A program made the position numbers and the translations under genes. The notes beneath the pieces were generated by a model that was given only the letters and a program-made list of their open reading frames with translations, was not told the DNA's origin and ran no database searches. 64,000 nucleotides of DNA from Castellaniella sp049650445 (GTDB lineage Bacteria; Pseudomonadota; Gammaproteobacteria; Burkholderiales; Burkholderiaceae_B): NCBI RefSeq assembly GCF_049650445.1, contig NZ_JBASAD010000027.1:22915-86914 (forward strand), read 5' to 3'. Shown piece after piece: positions 28,701 to 35,564 of the stretch; position 1 is the first letter of the stretch, and every line of letters begins with the position of its first letter.

Positions 28701-28911
28701 ACTGACGCTCCAGCGGCGAAGTCACCAGCGCGGCCATGACGCCCGGCCCGGCCCCTGGATACAGGGTCGTGACCTGGATGGTGGGGAAATCGACCTGGGG
28801 CAGCGCCGACACCGGCAGTTCGCGGTAGGCCAGCAAGCCCGCCAACGCCAGCGCGACCATCGCCAGGGTCGTGGCGACCGGCCGCAGAATGAACAGGCGC
28901 GACAGGTTCAC
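25771..28911 (-). CDS. mdtB: RND multidrug efflux permease, MdtB type, with in-frame palindromic insert
   Basis: 1046 residues, full RND architecture with the TM4 Asp pair (FVVDDAIVMIENI) and TM10 lysines (GIVKKNAILMIDFA). It overlaps the adaptor gene by four bases and is one base from the mdtC-like gene. In the large cytoplasmic loop after MMCARML, an extra stretch (about residues 492-527) is encoded around a 35-base perfect inverted repeat. Residues 495-506 read GTGQSTADCPVP. Family members I recall have a shorter loop here. The insert is in frame and in a loop, so function is probably kept. Confidence 0.93.
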   Translation of the reverse strand: MNLSRLFILRPVATTLAMVALALAGLLAYRELPVSALPQVDFPTIQVTTLYPGAGPGVMAALVTSPLERQFGQMPGLSQMLSTSSGGSSRITLRFDLGLPLDVAEQEVQAAINAASNLLPSDMPSPPIYSKINPADAPVMTLAIMSPTLPLPQVRDLIEVRVVQKLSQISGVGLVSVAGGQRPAVRIQVDPQALAAHKLTLADVRKVVTQSNVNQPKGNLDGPQRSITISVNDQLKDPAEYERLILAYENGAPLRLGDVAQVHRAAENRDQAAWFGQTPAILLNIQRQPGANVIEVVDRVQALLPGLRATLPTGVDLQVASDRTQTIRDSVAHVQIEMLLAIALVVAVTFVFLRTWRATLIPGVVVPLSLVGTFALMALLGFSINNLTLMALTIATGFVVDDAIVMIENIARHIEEGETAMAAALRGAKQIGFTLVSLTLSLIAVLIPLLFMGDVVGRLFREFAVTLAVAILLSLLISLTLTPMMCARMLGMRQGTGQSTADCPVPDESERHAGRDVVDGISGRREERWMERLITAYDRGLQWVLAHQRATLWAVVATLLVTAGLYAAIPKGFFPQQDTGMVQAITQGPQSASFQVMHRLQQQAVERVLADPAVASVASFIGIDGDNATLNTGRLQITLKPLAEGRERADVVIERLQAALRPVVGLEAWLQPVQELSVEDQVSRAQFQMTLSSPDEAALGLWTPRLVDALRELPELRDVAGDLQDRGLALAVMVDRDAAARLGVTQASIDDALYDAFGQRLISTIYTQSAQYRVVLEAGADLLDGGPVALEHLHVPTASGGVTPLSSVARFEPGLTPLAVQRLDQFPAATVSFSLAPDTALSDAVQVIESTRAALGVPASVEARFQGAAQAFQASLSSTLWLLLAAVVTMYIVLGVLYESLIHPVTILSTLPSAAIGALLALWLGGAELDMIGVIGIILLIGIVKKNAILMIDFALDAQRERGLGPQAAIHEAALLRFRPILMTTLAAFFSAIPLMLASGSGAELRQPLGLAMVGGLLCSQVLTLFTTPVIYLLFERLGHRRAAGG
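27395..27429. repeat. Perfect inverted repeat inside the mdtB-like coding sequence
   Basis: GGCACAGGACAGTCC, loop GCAGT, then GGACTGTCCTGTGCC: 15-base perfect arms around five bases, wholly inside the mdtB-like reading frame. It encodes residues 495-506 in the cytoplasmic loop. It looks like a small palindromic element inserted without breaking the frame. Confidence 0.85.
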
Positions 28912-30185
28912 GAAGCCGGACCCCGGCGCGGCTTCGCCGATCCGGTCGTCGCCTGGGCGGCCGTTGCTGCATCGGCCTTGGCGGCAGGCTGGGCCGGGCT
29001 GCCGGCCACACCGCCCGCAGCCTCGGGCGCGACGATCTCCACGTCGCTGCCGTCGCGCAGCCGGTCCGTGCCTTCGACCACCACCGTGTCGCCCGCCTGC
29101 AGCCCGGATTCGATCACCACCCGCTCGCTGTCATCGACCCCGGTCACGACCGGCACGACCCGGGCCTTGTTTTCGGCATCCACCCGATAGACGTATTCGC
29201 CCTGCGAGCCGCGCTGCACCGCCCGCAGGGGCAGCGTCACCCCCTCCTGCGTGCCCAGGCGCAGGCGGACCTGGACGAACTGGTTGGGAAACAGCGATTC
29301 GTCGGCGTTGTCGAAGCGGGCCTTGAGCTGGACGGTGCCGGTCGCCACGTCGATCTGATTGTCCACCGCCACCAAGGCCCCGCTGGCCAGCGCCGTCCCG
29401 GCGGCGTCGCTGAACAGACGCGTCTGCAGGCCCGGCGTGGCGCGGCGCGCTTCCAGCAAAGCCTGCAACCGTGTCTGGGGAATGGAGAAGATCACGTCGA
29501 TCGGCCGGCTCTGCGTCAACACCACCAGACCGTCGGTGTCCGACGCCCGGATCATATTGCCCACATCGACCTTGCGCAGACCCAGGCGGCCGTCGACGGG
29601 AGCGCGGATCTCGGTGTAGCCGAGCTGCAGGCGGGCATTGTCCACGGTTGCCTGATCCGATTTCGCCTGCCCCTGCAGTTCGCGCACCTGAGCGCGGGCG
29701 GCCTCCAGTTGCTGGCGCGCCACCGAATTCTGCTTGAACAATTGCTCGTACCGTGCCAGGTCGCGGCGCGCCTGATCCAGTTGGGCCGCATGCTGCATCT
29801 GCTGGCCCAGGGCCTGATCCAGTTGGACGCGGAAGGGCTGGGGATCGATCACCGCCAGCACCTCATCGGCCTGCACCGCCTGACCATCGGCAAAATTCAC
29901 CGATTGCAGCGGACCGTCCACACGCGCACGAATGGTGACGGTCGCCAGCGGCGTCACGGTGCCCAGCGCCCGCAGGGTGCGGTCGATCCGGCCAGGCGCA
30001 GCCTGGGCGACGGATACCGGCGTCGCCTGACCGCCCATCCGGAAACCCCGCCCACCGGGACCACCCGGACCATTGGCGGCGCCCGGCCAGAAGTACCACA
30101 GGGCGAACACCATCAGCCCGCAGGCCGCCGCCCACACCAGAATCCTGCGGCGCGTCCGTCGGGGTCGCGTCGTTGTGTTGGTCAT
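28908..30185 (-). CDS. mdtA: RND efflux periplasmic adaptor, MdtA type
   Basis: 425 residues with an N-terminal membrane anchor (about residues 13-34) after an Arg/Thr-rich start and a Gly/Pro-rich linker. The lipoyl and hairpin regions follow (TIRARVDGPLQSVNF, VLAVIDPQPF), then the beta-barrel and a disordered Ala-rich tail. It links the inner-membrane pump to the outer-membrane channel. It is the first gene of the efflux operon, beginning only nine bases after zapD stops, so promoter sequence must lie inside or upstream of zapD. Confidence 0.93.
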   Translation of the reverse strand: MTNTTTRPRRTRRRILVWAAACGLMVFALWYFWPGAANGPGGPGGRGFRMGGQATPVSVAQAAPGRIDRTLRALGTVTPLATVTIRARVDGPLQSVNFADGQAVQADEVLAVIDPQPFRVQLDQALGQQMQHAAQLDQARRDLARYEQLFKQNSVARQQLEAARAQVRELQGQAKSDQATVDNARLQLGYTEIRAPVDGRLGLRKVDVGNMIRASDTDGLVVLTQSRPIDVIFSIPQTRLQALLEARRATPGLQTRLFSDAAGTALASGALVAVDNQIDVATGTVQLKARFDNADESLFPNQFVQVRLRLGTQEGVTLPLRAVQRGSQGEYVYRVDAENKARVVPVVTGVDDSERVVIESGLQAGDTVVVEGTDRLRDGSDVEIVAPEAAGGVAGSPAQPAAKADAATAAQATTGSAKPRRGPAS

Positions 30186-30194
30186 GATGGGGTC

Positions 30195-30953
30195 CTACAG
30201 ATTGCAGCGGGCCAGGCGGAACGCCACGTCGCGGTTGACCGGCTGGGGCTTGATTGTGTTGTCCTGGGCGGAGAACCGGACCCAGATGACGTATTTGTTG
30301 GCGCTGACTTCCGGAAAGATGCCCAGGGACGGATCGACCCAGACGCGCAGCAGCTGGAAGGACTTGCCGCCCAGCATTTCCTGATAGGCCCCCTGGCTGG
30401 CCAACTGGTCGCGGGCATCACCGGCATCGCGCAGCAGATGCAGGATCAGTGCCATGGCCCGATGCAGCGGCATCAACGGCTCGATCCAGCCACGCAGATC
30501 GGCGGTCCGCGCATCGGCCGGCTTCAACTGCCAGGAGTAATAAGAAGGCATGTCCACGGGCGAGGATCCACCCGGCACCGTGATCCGGCCGCGCAGGCTG
30601 GCAAGCCATTCGTTGTCGCGCAGGCACTGGCCGATGCGGCCCTGGCCGGCGAGCGCGGCGGACACGGACTGGATTTCCGCCAGGAGCTTGTCCAGCGTGA
30701 CGCCGTCGACACCGGGATGTTCGCGCAAGGCCGACAGGGCCGAACGATGACGATCCATGTCCTGGAGCACGGCCGTACGGACGTCGGCGCGTTCGCAAAT
30801 GTCCAGCAGATCGAACAGCGTGGTCATGGCGATCTGGTGGCAATGGGCGTCTTCGCCCTGCGCGAAGAAAAACAGACGATCGAACAGGTATTCGACCCTC
30901 AGCAGGGTGCGTACACGTTCATTGCAGGGATACTCGTACAGAATCACGCGCAA
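30195..30953 (-). CDS. zapD: Cell division protein ZapD
   Basis: 252 residues, the normal size for ZapD (YacF/DUF1342). It starts with ILYEYPCNERVRTLLR and includes FFFAQGEDAHCHQIAMTTLFD and the SYYSWQLKP segment, which are hallmark family sequences. ZapD binds FtsZ and bundles Z-ring filaments in the cytoplasm. It follows coaE by six bases, the classical coaE-zapD order. The usual next gene, yacG, is absent and the efflux operon begins instead. Confidence 0.95.
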   Translation of the reverse strand: MRVILYEYPCNERVRTLLRVEYLFDRLFFFAQGEDAHCHQIAMTTLFDLLDICERADVRTAVLQDMDRHRSALSALREHPGVDGVTLDKLLAEIQSVSAALAGQGRIGQCLRDNEWLASLRGRITVPGGSSPVDMPSYYSWQLKPADARTADLRGWIEPLMPLHRAMALILHLLRDAGDARDQLASQGAYQEMLGGKSFQLLRVWVDPSLGIFPEVSANKYVIWVRFSAQDNTIKPQPVNRDVAFRLARCNL

Positions 30954-30959
30954 AAGACC

Positions 30960-31592
30960 CTATCCATGAGTGGTGCGCCCATCCGCCGGACGGGAAGCGC
31001 GGTCGTACCAGGCCTGGTGAAGCTGGAGCACGCGGCGGTGCAGCGTGTCCAGATCAGTCGAGTCATCATTGACGATGATGTCGTCGGCTGCCGCCAAGCG
31101 ATCCGCCCTGGACGCTTGAGCGGACATAATACGCTCAATGGTCTCGCGCGTCAGCCCGCTGCGTGCCTGGACCCGGCGCACCTGGGTCTCGGGATCGCAG
31201 TCGACCACGCAAATGCGGTCCACCCGTTCGCGCCAGCGGCCGGACTCGACCAGCAAAGGCACGACGAACACCTGATAGTCTCCCCGGGCCTGTGCCGCCT
31301 GATCGCGCACCGCCCGGTCGATCAAAGGGTGGAGCACGGATTCCAGTTGCCGCCGCGCCGCCGGATCGCCAAAGGCACGCGCGCGCATCCAGGCCCGGTC
31401 CAGGGCGCCGTCCGGCCCGATCGCCTCGGCGCCGAAGGCCGCCCGCAGCGGCTCGATCGCGGCACCGCCCGACGCGGTAAGCGCGTGCGCAATCTGGTCG
31501 GTATCGATGACCGCCGCACCCCACTCGGCCAGCCAGTCGGCCACCTGGGACTTGCCCGAGCCGATGCCCCCGGTCAGGCCGATGGAAAACAT
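30960..31592 (-). CDS. coaE: Dephospho-CoA kinase
   Basis: 210 residues from the ATG at 31592, which gives the standard N-terminus MFSIGLTGGIGSGKS with its P-loop. VIDTDQIAHAL provides the catalytic and substrate-binding Asp residues. It catalyses the last step of coenzyme A synthesis; pantothenate synthetase (panC) lies nearby. It lies between the prepilin-peptidase-like gene and zapD, on the same strand. Confidence 0.95.
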   Translation of the reverse strand: MFSIGLTGGIGSGKSQVADWLAEWGAAVIDTDQIAHALTASGGAAIEPLRAAFGAEAIGPDGALDRAWMRARAFGDPAARRQLESVLHPLIDRAVRDQAAQARGDYQVFVVPLLVESGRWRERVDRICVVDCDPETQVRRVQARSGLTRETIERIMSAQASRADRLAAADDIIVNDDSTDLDTLHRRVLQLHQAWYDRASRPADGRTTHG

Positions 31593-31617
31593 GGCATTCC
31601 CCGCAATCAATGTGGAA

Positions 31618-32430
31618 TCACGACTGTACCGCACCTGCGGCGCACATCCATGCCAGCAGCCATGCACCGGCTGCCAGCGCAATGCAGGGGCCGAAGGGAT
31701 AGGACCGGTGCCAGCCGCCGCGCCGGACGAGCGCCCAGGCCAGCCCCAGCACGCAGGCCAGCCAGAGGATGCCGGTCATGGCTTCCCATCCCAGCCAGCC
31801 CGCCAACGCGGCCAGACACTTCACGTCGCCGCCGCCAAAACCATCCCGCCCACGCACACGGCAATACAGCCACGCCAGACTGGCCAGGCCCGCCCAGACT
31901 AGGGCGGACGCGCCGGCGGCAGCGACAACGCCCTGAGCGCCCCACAGCCAGCCGGCCGCCATCAGCGGCAGGGTCAGTGCATCCGGCAGCAAGCCGCTGC
32001 GCGCATCGATCCAGGCCAGCGCGGCGAGCGCAAGAATCAGCGGCACGAACCCGGCACCGCCATCCGAGGCCAGCACACCGGCCGCTGATCCCAGCAGCGC
32101 CGCCGTCGCTCCGTCCCGAGCCGGCTGCCAGGGCCAAAACGGCGCGTCGGCCAACGAGACCCACAGCGTGCGCGCCGTGGGCGGCGCACCCGCATCCAGA
32201 CGATCCGCATAGTTCCGGGCCCAGCGACCCAGCACAAGGCCCACGCACACGCCCGCCGCCACGGCCAGCCCGACGGCATTCCAGTCGACAGAGCCCCTCG
32301 CCCCGGCGACCGGAAGCGCCAACCGCCGGAACAGATCTGCGGCGCCCACGGCCATCATCCCGCATCCCATCGCCAAGCCCCCCGCAAATGCGTAGAATGG
32401 CGGCTTCACGATCCTGTTCGCTCCGACCAT
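31618..32430 (-). CDS. Prepilin peptidase-like membrane protein (A24 family)
   Basis: 270 residues from the ATG at 32430, but that start overlaps the divergent lipoprotein start by two bases, so a later Met (for example at MAVGAADLF) is quite possible. The C-terminal half is an A24 aspartic peptidase domain: IDARSGLLPDALTLP and GFGGGDVKCLAALAGWLG carry the two catalytic Asp residues. The N-terminal half is hydrophobic but lacks the CxxC pairs and methyltransferase signature of PilD. Position before coaE matches pilD, yet pilB and pilC are not here. It may process type IV-like prepilins encoded elsewhere. Confidence 0.8.
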   Translation of the reverse strand: MVGANRIVKPPFYAFAGGLAMGCGMMAVGAADLFRRLALPVAGARGSVDWNAVGLAVAAGVCVGLVLGRWARNYADRLDAGAPPTARTLWVSLADAPFWPWQPARDGATAALLGSAAGVLASDGGAGFVPLILALAALAWIDARSGLLPDALTLPLMAAGWLWGAQGVVAAAGASALVWAGLASLAWLYCRVRGRDGFGGGDVKCLAALAGWLGWEAMTGILWLACVLGLAWALVRRGGWHRSYPFGPCIALAAGAWLLAWMCAAGAVQS

Positions 32431-33118
32431 GCCGCGCGTCCTTTCCCACACGATTCCCCGCCTGTTCAGCCTGGGGCTGCTGGCCCTGCTGGCCGCTTGC
32501 GCCCAGCAGCGCGAACCCGGCTTCTACGACGTCGCACGCGGCGATACGGTGTCCGACGCCCGGCACCGCGCCCAGGGCGATGCCGGCACGGTCGCGCCTG
32601 CACAGTTGCAATTTGGATTTGGCGCCGACAGCCAGAAGAAACCGGCATCGGATTCCAGCGCCGCCCAGCCAGCCGGCCCCGGCACATCGGATGCCGCCGG
32701 GCAGGCTGCTCACCCGGCCAGCATGGGGAAGCAGATCCCCCAGGAGTTGACCGAAACCCGCACCTATCTGGGCACCATCGCCTGCCCCGCCGGACAGCAG
32801 GCCTGCCCGCCGCGCCGCATGACCCTGACCCTCGCGCCGGACGGCCAGTGGCGCGCGCGCAGCACGCCGCTGGACGGCACGGCCGCCACAACGTCGATGG
32901 GTTGCTGGAATCTGATTTCGACCGCGCCGACCGGCATCGTGCTGCAGACCGGCGATCAGGCCCGCGCCACGCTGGAATTCATCCAGTCCAACGTCTTGCG
33001 CCTGACACGACTGGACGGCCGGGCCCCCTTGCTGGAATCCCGGCTGACCCGCCAGGCGGATATCGACCCCATCCAGGAGTTGGCTGGGAAGCCGGCTCAA
33101 GCCTGCAACATGCAATAA
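32429..33118 (+). CDS. Exported lipoprotein with NlpE-like C-terminal region
   Basis: 229 residues. The lipobox LLAAC places the lipidated Cys near residue 24. Residues 25-105 are low-complexity and Ala/Pro-rich. Residues 110-225 (TYLGTIACPAG, RRMTLTLAPDGQWRARST, CWNL) resemble the NlpE/copper-resistance lipoprotein beta-barrel, which usually responds to envelope stress. No copper genes are adjacent. Its 3' end overlaps the LuxR-type gene on the other strand by 140 bases. Confidence 0.75.
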   Translation: MPRVLSHTIPRLFSLGLLALLAACAQQREPGFYDVARGDTVSDARHRAQGDAGTVAPAQLQFGFGADSQKKPASDSSAAQPAGPGTSDAAGQAAHPASMGKQIPQELTETRTYLGTIACPAGQQACPPRRMTLTLAPDGQWRARSTPLDGTAATTSMGCWNLISTAPTGIVLQTGDQARATLEFIQSNVLRLTRLDGRAPLLESRLTRQADIDPIQELAGKPAQACNMQ

Positions 33119-33425
33119 GCCCGGGCGCCAAGGCGGCCCCGGCAGCAGACGGGCCGGGATTGCCTGCGCCGGCGCCCGGCTTGTGCGGGCGACTGGACAG
33201 GCAATACAGAGTCAGTTCGACCACATTGCGCACGCGTAATTTCCGGAAGATCCGTGCCCGATGGGCTTCGACCGTGCGCTCCGTGACCCCGAGTTCGACG
33301 GCAATGTATTTATTGGACCGACCGCATGTGAGGTAGTCCGTCACTTCCTGTTCCCGGACTGTCAGGCAGCCCAGCGGCGTTTCGCCAACGCCCGGGTATT
33401 CTCGGATCGAATCGCTGTACTGCAT
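32979..33425 (-). CDS. LuxR-type HTH regulator without receiver domain
   Basis: 148 residues from the ATG at 33425, preceded by GGGGGAG. Residues 19-75 form a complete LuxR/FixJ helix-turn-helix (LTVREQEVTDYL, NKYIAVELGVTERTVEAHRA, RIFRKLRVRNVVELTLYCL). No receiver or autoinducer domain is present. The remaining 70 residues are Gly/Pro/Ala-rich and lie largely antisense to the lipoprotein gene, so they may be non-functional read-through. Target genes are unknown; small HTH-only proteins of this type can act as constitutive regulators. Confidence 0.75.
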   Translation of the reverse strand: MQYSDSIREYPGVGETPLGCLTVREQEVTDYLTCGRSNKYIAVELGVTERTVEAHRARIFRKLRVRNVVELTLYCLSSRPHKPGAGAGNPGPSAAGAALAPGLIACCRLEPASQPTPGWGRYPPGGSAGIPARGPGRPVVSGARRWTG

Positions 33426-33552
33426 GAGGGCTCCCCCTGTATCTTTTGATTTAAGGGGATTCTGCATGACCCCGTCAGGGGCCGCACCTGTCAACTCTGA
33501 CAGTTTGCCGCACCGCCGCGAAATCCACGCCCGGGCACCTGCGGCAGCAGGG

Positions 33553-34395
33553 CTAGAACTCCAGATTGTCGATCAGCCGCGTCACGCCCAGACGGGCGGC
33601 CGCCAGCACGACCAGAGGCTCGCCGTCGTGGATTTCCTGAACGGTGGGGGGCAGCAGATCGCGCTGGCGGCGCACGGCAACGTAATCGGGATCCCAGCCA
33701 CGCTCGCGCAGAGTCCGCATGGCCTGGCCTTCCGCCGTGGCGGCATCCGCACCGTCAGTCCGGATCTGGTCGCGCACCCGCTGCAGCAAGCCATACAGAT
33801 TGGGGGCCTCGGCCCGCTCCTGCACGCTCAGGTACCGGTTGCGCGAGGACATCGCCAGGCCATCGGGATCGCGCACGGTCTCGTGGGCGAGGATCTCGAC
33901 GGGCAACTGGAACTGGCGGCACATGGCGCGCACCACCATCAGTTGCTGGTAGTCTTTTTTGCCGAATACGGCCACGCGCGGCTGGACACAGGAAAACAGC
34001 TTCAACACCACCGTGCTGACGCCCATGAAGAAGTCGGGCCGGAATTCGCCCTCCAGGATCTTGCCCAGGGATTCACTGGGCTGGATGCGGAAATTCTGCG
34101 GCTCGGGGTACAGCTCGCGCTCATCGGGCGCGAACAGCACGTAGACGTCGCGCTCGGCTTCGAGCTTGGCGATGTCCTCGGCCAGGGTGCGGGGATAGCG
34201 GTCAAAGTCCTCGTTCGGACCGAACTGCAGCCGATTGACGAAAATGCTGGCGACCACCGGGTCGCCGTGCTGGCGCGCCAGCCGCATCAGCGACAGGTGA
34301 GCGGCATGCAGATTGCCCATGGTGGGCACGAAGGCCACGCGCAATTGGCCGCGTAGCTGATCGCGCAATGCCTCGATGGAATGAACGACTTTCAC
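33553..34395 (-). CDS. panC: Pantothenate synthetase
   Basis: 280 residues, the standard length. PTMGNLHAAHLSLM carries the HxxH nucleotide-binding motif, and MSSRNRYLS is the KMSKS-like loop; FGKKDYQQL is the pantoate-binding segment. It joins pantoate and beta-alanine using ATP in the cytoplasm. It follows scpA by 23 bases in the same direction, the usual betaproteobacterial order. Confidence 0.96.
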   Translation of the reverse strand: MKVVHSIEALRDQLRGQLRVAFVPTMGNLHAAHLSLMRLARQHGDPVVASIFVNRLQFGPNEDFDRYPRTLAEDIAKLEAERDVYVLFAPDERELYPEPQNFRIQPSESLGKILEGEFRPDFFMGVSTVVLKLFSCVQPRVAVFGKKDYQQLMVVRAMCRQFQLPVEILAHETVRDPDGLAMSSRNRYLSVQERAEAPNLYGLLQRVRDQIRTDGADAATAEGQAMRTLRERGWDPDYVAVRRQRDLLPPTVQEIHDGEPLVVLAAARLGVTRLIDNLEF

Positions 34396-34418
34396 AGGGG
34401 ATTCTCCGGCGCGCAGGC

Positions 34419-35291
34419 TCAGGCCGAGCGCGTATAGGACAGTCTGACGTACAGCGGCGCGTAAGGCGCCGCCTGAGTGATTTCCAACAGGGATTCGCGG
34501 GCCAGCTCCAGCAGCGCCAGGAAGTGGACCACGATGACGGCAGCCGGTTCGCCCATGTGGACGCGCTCCAGGAACAGTTCGGTGAACTCCATGAAGCGCA
34601 CGTCCGACAGACGGCGCAGAATGTGGCTCATGTGGTCGCGCACGGACAGTTGTTCACGGGTGATGCGGTGGCTGGCATTCAGGCGCGCCCGATGCAGGAT
34701 CGCTGACCAGGCCTCGCGCAGATCATCCGCCGAAACCTCGGGCAGCAGCCGTGCGGCCTCGAAGTCGGCCGTGGCGTGGGCCACCTGAAAGTCGCGCCCC
34801 ACGCGCGGCATGTCATCCAGTCGCCGGGCCGCCAGCTTCATGCGTTCGTATTCCAGCAGGCGGCGCACCAGTTCGGCACGCGGGTCCTCGGCTTCTGCAC
34901 CGCTGTCGGACTGGCGCACCGGCAGCAACATGCGCGACTTGATCTCGATCAGCAGCGCCGCCATCAGCAGGTATTCGCCCGCCAGTTCCAGATTCGATTG
35001 CCGCACCTGCTCGACATAGGCCAGGTACTGGGCAGTCACCTCGGCCATGGGGATGTCCAGCACGTTGAAATTCTGCTTGCGGATCAGGTAGAGCAGCAGA
35101 TCCAGCGGCCCTTCGAAGGCTTCCAGGAAGACTTCGAGCGCGTCAGGCGGGATATAGAGATCCTGAGGGATGGCGAACAGCGGCTCGCCGTACAGGCGCG
35201 CCAAAGCGACGTGATCGATCACGTCGGGGGTGCTGTCCTCGGCAGGCGCCATCAGGGCGTCCAGCCCGGGATCGGGCGGCCGGGGCGGCAT
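34419..35291 (-). CDS. scpA: Segregation and condensation protein A
   Basis: 290 residues. FEGPLDLLLYLIRKQ and LDIPMAEVTAQYLAYV are the ScpA (kleisin) N-terminal signature for binding SMC, and the C-terminal winged-helix region (VVHFLALLELARE) is present. The N-terminal 45-residue extension is Pro/Asp-rich and may be disordered. ScpA works with ScpB and SMC in chromosome segregation. It lies between the DUF3460 gene and panC. Confidence 0.95.
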   Translation of the reverse strand: MPPRPPDPGLDALMAPAEDSTPDVIDHVALARLYGEPLFAIPQDLYIPPDALEVFLEAFEGPLDLLLYLIRKQNFNVLDIPMAEVTAQYLAYVEQVRQSNLELAGEYLLMAALLIEIKSRMLLPVRQSDSGAEAEDPRAELVRRLLEYERMKLAARRLDDMPRVGRDFQVAHATADFEAARLLPEVSADDLREAWSAILHRARLNASHRITREQLSVRDHMSHILRRLSDVRFMEFTELFLERVHMGEPAAVIVVHFLALLELARESLLEITQAAPYAPLYVRLSYTRSA

Positions 35292-35300
35292 GAGGCCTGG

Positions 35301-35492
35301 TCAGGCCTTCTGGTAGTAGACGTAGGGATCCTGGGCCACGCGGGCCGCCCGGAAGCCTTCCTGCTGCTCTGTGTTCAGATCCTTGTCCCAGAGACGGGCA
35401 CGGCCGGCGAACTGGCGCTCGTCGGTGCCGGGGTGATCCGATTTGTACTGGTTCAGGAACTGGGTCAGTTCCGAGGTGAAGTTGTTTGCCAT
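35301..35492 (-). CDS. DUF3460-family small protein
   Basis: 63 residues from the ATG at 35492, which yields the family-typical start with SELTQFLNQYKSDHP; an ATG at 35516 would add eight residues. ERQFAGRARLWDKDL and PYVYYQK complete the family pattern. DUF3460 proteins are small, found in betaproteobacteria and of unknown function. The gene precedes scpA by ten bases. Confidence 0.85.
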   Translation of the reverse strand: MANNFTSELTQFLNQYKSDHPGTDERQFAGRARLWDKDLNTEQQEGFRAARVAQDPYVYYQKA

Positions 35493-35564
35493 AATAGTGC
35501 CGTAGCCGATCTCCATGACCGATGGGCCCCAAGTTTACTGCACTCGGCCCGATCCAGTCCGCCC

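Noticed and set aside
22665..29190. Two very long antisense frames opposite the RND pump genes
   Set aside because: Both are rich in Arg, Gln, His and Gly with no membrane segments or motifs. The opposite strand encodes clear RND pumps in full.
21200..30185. Mobile element around the RND cassette
   Set aside because: No transposase, terminal repeats or target-site duplications are visible at either border.
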